Made by a program: the position numbers and the translations under genes
Shown: in pieces, positions 9,439-17,077 of the stretch
How the letters are laid out: each line of letters opens with the position of its first letter
How positions within the stretch are numbered: the first letter of the stretch is position 1
DNA from: JAXDAY01 sp034679345
Lineage (GTDB): Bacteria; Eisenbacteria; RBG-16-71-46; CAIMUX01; VGJL01
Assembly (NCBI GenBank): GCA_034679345.1
Contig: JAXDAY010000015.1
Span: forward strand, 62,001-126,000
Length of the DNA: 64,000 nt
Reading direction: 5' to 3'
The notes under the pieces: model-generated
The model's database searches: none
What the model was told of the DNA's origin: nothing
The model's input: the letters and a program-made list of their open reading frames with translations, nothing else

Positions 9439-12400
9439 ACCCGAATGAAACCTCCATCGACAGGATCCTCCGCGTCCTCCAGGAGCGCGCGAAGGAGCTG
9501 GATTGCCTCTACCACATCGACGAGATTCTGAAGCACACGGAAGCTCCTCTCGAAGATCTCTTGGGCGGCGTGCTCCAGGCGATTCCAATGGGGTACCAGT
9601 ACCCGACCATCTGCGTCGTGCGAATCGCCTATCTTCAGAAAGTGATCCATTCTCCCGACTTCATCGAGACGCCATGGGTTCAATCGGCGGACATTCTCAT
9701 CGATGGCCAACCGGCCGGGAAGATCGAGGTCTTCTACACCGAAGAGCGATCCAAGGCGGACAGCGGCCCATTCCTCAACGAAGAGAAGCGGCTCATAACG
9801 GCCATCGCCCAGAGGATCGCAGATTTCATCGCTCACCAGAGGCTTCAGACCGCCTTCCAGAACCTCGAAACCGCTCGGCATGCGATTTCCCCCACCGCCC
9901 CCGGGCAGTGGCGCGTCATCATCGACTTCCTCAAGCGCACCGACCAAGCGATGCTCAAGCGCATCACGCGCAAGATGCTCAACCATCTCTGTTGGCTCGG
10001 GATCGACGAGGCTCTCGGCCTGCTGGAGAAGGTGGTCGCAATGCCGACGGACGAACGCGGCATCACGGGCGATGAAAATCAGCCCATGGAACCGGTCTAC
10101 GCCGTCGATATCGCCCAGATCACCGACGCCACCCTCACGATCGCCGCCTCTCGCTTGAGCGAGGATCAGATGCTCACTTGTATCCAGAAATGGATCCGCG
10201 AAGACCGCGCCCGCTTCTTCGTCACGACTGTCGGCAATCCCGACTCCACTCTCGGCGAGGTCACCGAGGCAGTCCGCCGTCTGAAGCACATACCCCGGGA
10301 CGAGGTCGAGTTCCCTCTCTCGGCCCGGACCGGGCTCCGCGTCTCCCTGATCGAGCACTTCTTCACAGACCAGCACAAGTTCATCGAGATCGCGAAGCGC
10401 TTCATCGACATCGACTGCTATGACGAGATCGTCGAGCGGATCGTCTTCCCCCCCCGGAGCCAGGGAAAGCTCGGCGGAAAGAGCGCCGGCCTCTTCCTCG
10501 CGACGCGGATTCTCGAGCTAAGCGATAATCCGATCCTCAAGGATGTCAAGACTCCTCGGAGTTGGTACATCACCACGGACTGCCTCCTGGACTTCATCCA
10601 ATACAACGATCTCGAAGACGTGTTCAATCAAAAGTATGCGGAGATTGATCAGGTCCGTGCGGAATACCCGCACATCGTTCAGATGTTCAGAAGCTCCAAA
10701 TTCTCCCCTCACATCGTCAACGGCCTTTCCCGCATCCTCGACGATCTCGAGGGAAAGCCGTTAGTCATCCGCAGCTCGAGCCTTCTTGAGGATCGATTCG
10801 GGGCCGCCTTTTCCGGAAAGTACAAGAGCTTGTTCCTCGACAACCAGGGCACGAAGGCCGAGCGCCTTGCGGCCCTGATGGATGCGATCTCTGAGGTCTA
10901 TGCGTCGGTGTTCGCTCCGGATCCGATCGAATACCGCGCCGAGAGGGGTCTGCTGGACGTTTACGAGGAGATGGGGATCCTCGTCCAGGAAGTAGTGGGC
11001 ACGACTGTGGACAAGTACTTCCTTCCTGCCTTCTCGGGCGTCGCCTTCAGCCGCAATGAATTCCGATGGTCTCCACGGATCAAGCGCGAGGATGGCCTCG
11101 TCCGCCTCGTTCCGGGACTGGGGACGCGCGCCGTCGATCGTCTCAAGGACGACTATCCGGTTCTCTTGGCGCCCGGCCAACCGAACCTCCGCGTCAACGT
11201 GAGCTTCGATGAAGCGATCCGCTATTCGCCGAAGAAGATCGACGTGATCGATCTCGGCGAAGGCGCGTTCAGGACAGTCGAGCTCCGCGATTTCCTGCAA
11301 GTGGTGGGCTCCACGTTTCCCCAGGTCGGGAACATGGTCTCGATCGTCGAGGATGACCGGGTCCGCAAGCCCATCGGCCGGGAGCTGGATTACGATCCGG
11401 GCAGGCTCATCTTCACCTTCGAGGGGCTTGTTTCCGGCACTCCCTTCATCCGCCAGATCAAGGCGATCCTCGAGACCTTGGAGAAGGAGATCGGCTCGCC
11501 GGTCGACATCGAGTTCGCCTCCGACGGGCGCGACCTTTACCTTCTCCAGTGTCGTCCTCAAAGCTTCGCCCAGGCGACGCCCGGCACCCCGATACCTCCA
11601 GGTCTGGACCCAGAGCGGATCCTCTTCTCCGCCAATCGATTCGTCTCGAATGGCCATGTGCCCAACATCACGCACATCGTCTACGTCGATCCCGAGAAGT
11701 ACAACGGATTGCCCAGGCTGGACGATCTCCGCGCCGTCGGCCGGGCCGTGGGCAGACTCAACAAGCTGCTTCCGAAGCGGCAGTTCATCCTCATGGGTCC
11801 CGGTCGTTGGGGAAGCCGGGGGGACATCAAGCTCGGGGTGAATGTCACCTACGCCGACATCAACAACACCGCGGTGTTGATCGAGATCGCCCGCAAGAAG
11901 GGCAACTACCTGCCCGACCTCTCGTTTGGGACCCACTTCTTCCAGGATCTGGTCGAGGCATCGATCCGTTATCTCCCACTCTATCCGGACGATGCGGGAA
12001 TCCACTTCAATGAGCCGTTCTTGCTCGGTTCGGAAAGCATCTTGACGCAGGTCCTACCGGAGTCAGAGGAGCTCGCCGAGGTCATACGGGTCATCGATGT
12101 TCCGAAAGCGACCGGAGGAATGGTCCTTCGGGTCGCGATGAACGCGGATCAAGAGGAGGCGCTCGCCTACTTCTCGGTTCCCGAGGAGATCGCTCAGGAC
12201 GTCGGGGTCGAGACCGATCTCGAGCGCCATCGCGAGGATAACCACTGGCGTTGGCGGCTCCGGTTCGCCGAGAGCCTCGCGGCCAATCTCGACGGAGATC
12301 GCTTCGGCGTGCAGGCGATCTATCTCTTCGGTAGCACCAAGAACGCCACCGCCGGGCCAGCGAGCGACATCGACCTCATGATCCACTTTCGAGGCACCGA

Positions 12401-12620
12401 GGCCCAGCGCGCTGACCTCAAGCTCTGGTTGGAGGGATGGAGCTGGTGCTTGAGCGAGTTGAACTTCCTGCGGACCGGTTACCGCACTCGAGGCCTGCTG
12501 GATGTCCACATCATCACCGACGAGGACATCGAGATGAAATCGAGCTACGCGGTCAAGATCGGCGCCGTCACCGATCCGGCGCGCCCGCTGGCCATGAAGG
12601 GACGGGAGGGCGCCGCCTAG
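9435..12620 (+). CDS. PEP/pyruvate-binding ATP-grasp protein fused to a C-terminal nucleotidyltransferase domain
   Basis: A 1061-residue multidomain protein. Residues 1-340 contain a possible GAF-like segment (about 10-150) and a region I do not recognise. The PPDK_N-like ATP-grasp domain follows: LGGKSAGL (~346), LVIRSSSLLEDRFGAAFSGK (~443) and LLQCRPQ (~705). The GPGRWGSRGD (from ~788) and GTHFF (~832) module matches the upstream partner. The C-terminus is a minimal nucleotidyltransferase of the pol-beta superfamily: YLFGSTKN with Gly966-Ser967, then DIDL with Asp978 and Asp980 after the expected ten-residue spacing, and a likely third carboxylate in LLDVHIITDED. No phosphohistidine or PEP-barrel domain is present. 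Inference: ATP-driven phosphotransfer or nucleotidylation of a partner. It shares its stop palindrome CTAG with the convergent gene. Confidence 0.75.
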   Translation: MNPNETSIDRILRVLQERAKELDCLYHIDEILKHTEAPLEDLLGGVLQAIPMGYQYPTICVVRIAYLQKVIHSPDFIETPWVQSADILIDGQPAGKIEVFYTEERSKADSGPFLNEEKRLITAIAQRIADFIAHQRLQTAFQNLETARHAISPTAPGQWRVIIDFLKRTDQAMLKRITRKMLNHLCWLGIDEALGLLEKVVAMPTDERGITGDENQPMEPVYAVDIAQITDATLTIAASRLSEDQMLTCIQKWIREDRARFFVTTVGNPDSTLGEVTEAVRRLKHIPRDEVEFPLSARTGLRVSLIEHFFTDQHKFIEIAKRFIDIDCYDEIVERIVFPPRSQGKLGGKSAGLFLATRILELSDNPILKDVKTPRSWYITTDCLLDFIQYNDLEDVFNQKYAEIDQVRAEYPHIVQMFRSSKFSPHIVNGLSRILDDLEGKPLVIRSSSLLEDRFGAAFSGKYKSLFLDNQGTKAERLAALMDAISEVYASVFAPDPIEYRAERGLLDVYEEMGILVQEVVGTTVDKYFLPAFSGVAFSRNEFRWSPRIKREDGLVRLVPGLGTRAVDRLKDDYPVLLAPGQPNLRVNVSFDEAIRYSPKKIDVIDLGEGAFRTVELRDFLQVVGSTFPQVGNMVSIVEDDRVRKPIGRELDYDPGRLIFTFEGLVSGTPFIRQIKAILETLEKEIGSPVDIEFASDGRDLYLLQCRPQSFAQATPGTPIPPGLDPERILFSANRFVSNGHVPNITHIVYVDPEKYNGLPRLDDLRAVGRAVGRLNKLLPKRQFILMGPGRWGSRGDIKLGVNVTYADINNTAVLIEIARKKGNYLPDLSFGTHFFQDLVEASIRYLPLYPDDAGIHFNEPFLLGSESILTQVLPESEELAEVIRVIDVPKATGGMVLRVAMNADQEEALAYFSVPEEIAQDVGVETDLERHREDNHWRWRLRFAESLAANLDGDRFGVQAIYLFGSTKNATAGPASDIDLMIHFRGTEAQRADLKLWLEGWSWCLSELNFLRTGYRTRGLLDVHIITDEDIEMKSSYAVKIGAVTDPARPLAMKGREGAA

Positions 12621-13486
12621 AGGAGCTCGCGGCTTTCCGTTCCAGGCCGCAGCGGATCGAAGCGCACGAGCGCCAGCTCCGGCCCGTCGTGCGCTCCATT
12701 GATGCAGATGGTCCGCCCGATCATCGTGTTCCAGGTTCCGGTCAATCGCGTCGATTCGTGGACGTGACCATGGAGAGTGATCACAGGTTGCCGCTCTTCG
12801 ATCAGCTGCCGGACTGCGATGGAGCCGACGTGCGGGTCGAGCGGGACCTGATCCACTCTCCTACCCGCGAGATCGGCGAGATCGATCGATGTCGCGTACG
12901 GCGGAACGTGAAAGAGAAAGATCTCTCCGACGGCCTGATACCCCGCGGTGAGCGTCGCCAGGTCCTTCCGGATGGTGGCGCGAGAAGCCTCGTGACGCGA
13001 TACTGCAATGGTTCGTGAACCATCCTCCGGGGCAACGCAGCCCGGATCGACGAACCGCGACACGTCGTAGCGCTCCCAGTCCTTGAGGTCGTACGGGCTG
13101 GGCGGGATGCACGAATACCCATACACAGCGAACTCGCCGAACGGGACCCTCCGGAGGTGAACGTACTCCCAGATCCCCTGCGCACCCCCATCGAGCGCGA
13201 CCGCTTCCTCCTGACCGGGATCGTCGTTGCCCAGGATCAAGAAGATCCGAGGACGAGCCGACCCGAGCTCTTCGCACAGCGCCCGGAATCGGGGCGCGAG
13301 GTAGCCTCGAAGGAATCCACTGCTTCCGGCCCCGTCCTCCACGGCCGCGCCCAGGTGCGAGGGAAGCAAGTCGCCTCCAATGAAGAGGGCGGCGGGGCGC
13401 TCCTCCAGCGCCTTGGCGAGCAGCTTCTCGTATCGGTCGATACGACCGTGGAGGTCCGTGACGAAGAAGCAGACTGTCATGCGCAT
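12617..13486 (-). CDS. Calcineurin-like metallophosphoesterase
   Basis: A 289-residue predicted phosphoesterase using a dimetal centre. All five signature blocks can be read: FFVTDLHG (Asp, His), FIGGDLL, LILGNDD (a GNH variant with Asp), FHVPPY, and LHGHVHES (GHxH). The substrate could be a phosphoprotein, cyclic nucleotide or nucleic acid. The preferred ATG at 13486 (MRMTVCFFV) has GAGGGG about 11 bases upstream; ATG 13480 is equally possible. Longer versions starting further upstream lack conserved sequence. The stop codon TAG is shared palindromically with the convergent plus-strand gene. It lies 138 bases from the Cys-rich protein gene and is probably separate from the metal operon. Confidence 0.8.
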   Translation of the reverse strand: MRMTVCFFVTDLHGRIDRYEKLLAKALEERPAALFIGGDLLPSHLGAAVEDGAGSSGFLRGYLAPRFRALCEELGSARPRIFLILGNDDPGQEEAVALDGGAQGIWEYVHLRRVPFGEFAVYGYSCIPPSPYDLKDWERYDVSRFVDPGCVAPEDGSRTIAVSRHEASRATIRKDLATLTAGYQAVGEIFLFHVPPYATSIDLADLAGRRVDQVPLDPHVGSIAVRQLIEERQPVITLHGHVHESTRLTGTWNTMIGRTICINGAHDGPELALVRFDPLRPGTESRELL

Positions 13487-13624
13487 CGAGGATAGCCCCT
13501 CGGGAGCCGGCGGACAAACCACGAGTGGTCTGCAGGGTGATCGAACGAGTCCGCCCAATGGGTGGGAATCCACCCCGACCGCGCGCGATCGCGCCGCTTG
13601 GGTCCGATCCGGCCCGGCCAACCC

Positions 13625-14245
13625 TCAGTGGCTGTGACCGCTGTGCTCGTCCCCCGACTTCGCCGGAGCCTTCTCCGGCTCTCCTCCGTCCGCGTTCTTC
13701 ACTCCGCCTTCCGGCACGATGAGAGCCAGAAAGGCCGAGGCATCCTTCTCCACCCGCTTCTTGCAGTCGTTGCAGCAGAAATGGAAGGCATGGCCGTCGA
13801 TCGCTCCGCTCACCGTGTAGGAATCGCCGATCAGACTCGTCATCCCACAGGCCAGGCAGAGGTAGGAGGCGTACTTCGCGGGCGCGGAATCGAACTTCGA
13901 CTTGCAGTCGGAGGAGCAGAAGTACCATGTGCGTCCTCCGTGCTCGCTCTTGTCTTTCGCGTCGCGAACGCGGACGGGATCCTTCGAGACCGGGCAGTCG
14001 ACGACTGCGAATTTCTCTGGAGCCGCTCGAAACTTCGCGAGGTTCTCGCCCGACTCGAACTTGTAGACGGTGTCGAGATAGATCGCGATCGGCGCTTCCT
14101 TCGCCTCCACCTTCTTGCCGGACACCGGGTCGGCATCCCTCGCTCGCTTCGCCAGGGAGGCGACTCCCATCTCCATCGCCTCCGCCGCCCACGCGAGAGC
14201 CAGCAGGGCCGCGAGGCCTAGAATCCAAACACGCATCTTGGTCAT
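13625..14245 (-). CDS. Secreted Cys/His-rich YHS/TRASH-like metal-binding protein
   Basis: A 206-residue exported protein, last gene of the copper operon. An N-terminal signal peptide (VWILGLAALLALAWAAEA) leads into two or three treble-clef-like cysteine clusters: DCPVSKDP, WYFCSSDCKSKF, LCLACGM and FCCNDCKKR. These resemble YHS/TRASH domains, which bind Cu, Zn or other soft metals. The tail is His-rich and ends HSGHSH. A good SD (AAAGGAGAT) lies before ATG 14245. It starts 26 bases after the copA stop. A role as periplasmic metal sponge or chaperone feeding the RND pump is inference from composition and context. Confidence 0.7.
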   Translation of the reverse strand: MTKMRVWILGLAALLALAWAAEAMEMGVASLAKRARDADPVSGKKVEAKEAPIAIYLDTVYKFESGENLAKFRAAPEKFAVVDCPVSKDPVRVRDAKDKSEHGGRTWYFCSSDCKSKFDSAPAKYASYLCLACGMTSLIGDSYTVSGAIDGHAFHFCCNDCKKRVEKDASAFLALIVPEGGVKNADGGEPEKAPAKSGDEHSGHSH

Positions 14246-14271
14246 CGCCGATCTCCTTTCACATCCCTCAC

Positions 14272-17076
14272 TCAGTTCAGGGGCTTTGGACTGAACCGCT
14301 TCAAACGCAGGCTATTGGATACGACCGAAACGGAGCTCATCGCCATCGCGAAGGCCGCGATCATCGGGCTCAGCATCCATCCGGTGAACGGATAGAGGAC
14401 CCCCGCAGCGATCGGGATCCCGATGACATTGTAGAAGAAGGCCCAGAATAGGTTCTGACGGATCGTGGAGAGAGTTCGCCGGGAGAGATCGATCGCCGTG
14501 ACGAGCCGCCGCAGGTCTCCCTTCAGGAGCGTGACGCCGGCGCTCTCGATCGCCACGTCCGCCCCGGTGCCCATTGCGACTCCCACATCCGCCTGCGCCA
14601 GGGCCGGCGCGTCGTTGATCCCATCGCCAGCCATGAGAACGCGGCGCCCTTCTATCTGAAGCGTCGCCACGGCCTCCGCCTTCATCTCCGGTTTCACTTC
14701 CGCGAAGACACGCTCGATCCCGACGCTCGCGCCGACCGCCTCCGCGACTCTCCGCGCATCCCCCGTCTGCATGGAGACGGCGAGGCCACGCGCGCGCAGG
14801 GCGGCGACGGCCGCGGCGGACTCCGGCTTCACCGCGTCCTCGAGACTGAGGAGAGCGGCCAGCTTCCCGTCCACGGCCGCCAGGATCGTCGTGCGGCCCG
14901 ACCGCGACTCCTCGCCGAGGATCGAGTCCGCCCCGCGGGTGTCGATCTCTCTCGACTCGAGCAGCGCGCGGCTCCCGACGACGATCTCCCGGCCCTCGAC
15001 CCGCGCCACGACGCCCGCTCCCGGGACCGAGTCGAACCGCTCCGGGTCGGTCGCCTGCGCGCCGCGGCGCTTGAGGCCTTCGACGATCGAGTCGGCCAGC
15101 GGATGCTCCGAGCGCGATTCCGCCGTCGCAAGCAATCGAAGAATCGACTCCGGATCCACCGGCTCGAGCAAGCGGACATCCCGGAGCGTCGGCTTCCCCG
15201 CGGTCAGGGTCCCCGTCTTGTCGAGCACCGCGGCATTCGCCCGGCCCAGCGCCTCGATCGATTCCGCCGACCGATAGAGGATTCCGAGGTCGGCTCCCTT
15301 GCCCGCGGCGACGGTGATCGCCGTCGGGGTCGCGAGCCCCAGGGCGCATGGGCAGGCGATGATGAGGACCGCGACGAAGCTCGTGAGCGCGTAGGCGAGC
15401 CGCGGCTCCGGCCCCACGAGAAGCCAGGCGGCCAGAGCGGCGAGCGCGACGGCGATCACGGCAGGGACAAAGACAGCGGCGACTCGGTCCACCAGCGCCT
15501 GGATCGGCGCCTTGCTCCCCTGCGCCCGCCGCACCATCTCGACGATTCTCGCGAGAACCGTCTCGGCTCCCACCTTGCGCGCCTCGAAGACGAAGCTCCC
15601 GGTTCGATTGAGCGTCCCCCCGATCACGGAGTCGCCCGGCCCCTTCTCCACCGGCATCGGCTCACCGGTCACCAGGCCCTCTTCGACTCCCGAGCGCCCA
15701 TCGAGGATCACTCCGTCAACGGGGATCTTCTCGCCCGGCCGGACCACGACCGAGTCTCCCACGGCGACTTCCTCGACCGGGATCTCGGCCTCGACGCCGT
15801 CGCGCCTCACGCGCGCCTTCGGAGCCTGCAGCTCCAGCAGGCGTCGGATCGCGTTCGATGCCCGGCCCTTGGCCAGTTCCTCGAGCAGGCGCCCCATCAG
15901 GATCAGGGTCACGATGACCGCCGCCGTCTCGAAGTAGACATGGACGGAGTCGTGGGTCCGCATCTCGGGAGGGAATGCCGAGGGCGCCACGACGCCGGCC
16001 ACCGAGAAAAGAAAGGCCGAGCCCGTGCCGACAGCCACGAGCGTGTTCATGTCGGCGGTCCGGTTGCGGAGCGCCACGACGAATCCGCGAAAGAACGGCG
16101 CGGCTGCCCAGAACATCACCGGCAAGGAGAGGATCAGCTGCGCGATCTGGCCCGCTCGTTCGGGGAGTGGGCCGTGCCGCCCGAACATCGCGGGCATCGC
16201 GAGCAGGAGAATCGGGACGGTGAGAGCCAGCGACCCGAGGAACCTCCGTCGCAGCCGGTCGTAGGCGCGGCGGTGCTCCTGCTCGAGAATCTCCTCGCCC
16301 GAGGAGCCGACCATTGGCTTCGCGTCATAGGCTCCCGCCGAACGGACCGCCTCGATCAACCGTCCGACATCGAGATCCCAGCCCCTCGACCTCACGGTCG
16401 CCGTCCCCGCGGCGAAGTTGACAGCCGCCTCCGTCACGCCGGGCACTGCCCGAAGATGCCTCTCCACCTTCAGGACGCACGAGGCGCAGGTCATTCCTGT
16501 GACGGCCAGGTGCTGGACCGTCTCAGGGCCCTCCGATCGAGGAATGGACGCAGGCGCAACGGGAGGGGGCTCGATCGGAGCGATCCGGATCGGGACGGCA
16601 GGGGATCGCCCGACGGCCTCAGCCGCCTCCTCCTCGATCGGCTCCGCGTGGCACGCCCGCGCCTTGAATCGGCCGCCCGAGTCGGCGATCGCGGCGACCA
16701 TCGTCTCGACAGGAACTCCGGAGTGGAGGACGATCGCCCGACCCTTCTCCAGGTCGACCTCGACGCGCTCGACCATCGGCAGCGCCTCGAGCCGCCCTCG
16801 AACGTCTGCCACGCACCCCTGGCAGGTCATTCCCTCGACGATCAGATGCTGCCTCTCGCGCGGGATACGGAACTCGGTTCCGGCCAGAGCGAGGCGGACC
16901 GCGGCGGGATCGACCGGCCCATCGAGCGCGAGCCGGACGATCCCATCTTCCGCGCGGGCCTCCGCGCGGGCGATCCCGGGGACGCCCTCCAGTCGTCGTC
17001 GCACATCTGTTTCGCACCCGGCACAGTGCATTCCGAGGAGCCGGATGGCGATTTCTCTCGTGCCCATCGCTTCCAT
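14272..17076 (-). CDS. copA: Copper-translocating P1B-type ATPase
   Basis: ATP-driven export of Cu+ across the inner membrane. Three N-terminal heavy-metal-associated domains show CxxC at residues 18-21 (MHCAGC), 85-88 (MTCQGC) and 197-200 (MTCASC); most bacterial CopA proteins have one or two. Then come the transmembrane CPC (575-577, IACPCALGLATPTAI), the phosphorylated Asp619 in DKTGTLT, HPLADSI, and GDGINDAPAL. The last helices carry YNVIGIP and MSSVSVVSNSLRL, the YN/MxxSS pattern of Cu+ rather than Zn/Cd pumps. Length 934 fits three HMA domains. The start lies one base after the cusA stop and GGAGG is within the cusA 3' end, so translation is coupled. Confidence 0.95.
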   Translation of the reverse strand: MEAMGTREIAIRLLGMHCAGCETDVRRRLEGVPGIARAEARAEDGIVRLALDGPVDPAAVRLALAGTEFRIPRERQHLIVEGMTCQGCVADVRGRLEALPMVERVEVDLEKGRAIVLHSGVPVETMVAAIADSGGRFKARACHAEPIEEEAAEAVGRSPAVPIRIAPIEPPPVAPASIPRSEGPETVQHLAVTGMTCASCVLKVERHLRAVPGVTEAAVNFAAGTATVRSRGWDLDVGRLIEAVRSAGAYDAKPMVGSSGEEILEQEHRRAYDRLRRRFLGSLALTVPILLLAMPAMFGRHGPLPERAGQIAQLILSLPVMFWAAAPFFRGFVVALRNRTADMNTLVAVGTGSAFLFSVAGVVAPSAFPPEMRTHDSVHVYFETAAVIVTLILMGRLLEELAKGRASNAIRRLLELQAPKARVRRDGVEAEIPVEEVAVGDSVVVRPGEKIPVDGVILDGRSGVEEGLVTGEPMPVEKGPGDSVIGGTLNRTGSFVFEARKVGAETVLARIVEMVRRAQGSKAPIQALVDRVAAVFVPAVIAVALAALAAWLLVGPEPRLAYALTSFVAVLIIACPCALGLATPTAITVAAGKGADLGILYRSAESIEALGRANAAVLDKTGTLTAGKPTLRDVRLLEPVDPESILRLLATAESRSEHPLADSIVEGLKRRGAQATDPERFDSVPGAGVVARVEGREIVVGSRALLESREIDTRGADSILGEESRSGRTTILAAVDGKLAALLSLEDAVKPESAAAVAALRARGLAVSMQTGDARRVAEAVGASVGIERVFAEVKPEMKAEAVATLQIEGRRVLMAGDGINDAPALAQADVGVAMGTGADVAIESAGVTLLKGDLRRLVTAIDLSRRTLSTIRQNLFWAFFYNVIGIPIAAGVLYPFTGWMLSPMIAAFAMAMSSVSVVSNSLRLKRFSPKPLN

Positions 17077-17077
17077 C

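Noticed and set aside
7657..12620. PEP synthase or pyruvate phosphate dikinase as gene names
   Set aside because: Neither protein has the phosphohistidine (GGxTSHAA) or PEP-barrel region, so the full reaction is not supported.
12617..12620. Shared CTAG stop of convergent genes as a regulatory palindrome
   Set aside because: CTAG simply reads TAG on both strands; no further symmetry surrounds it.
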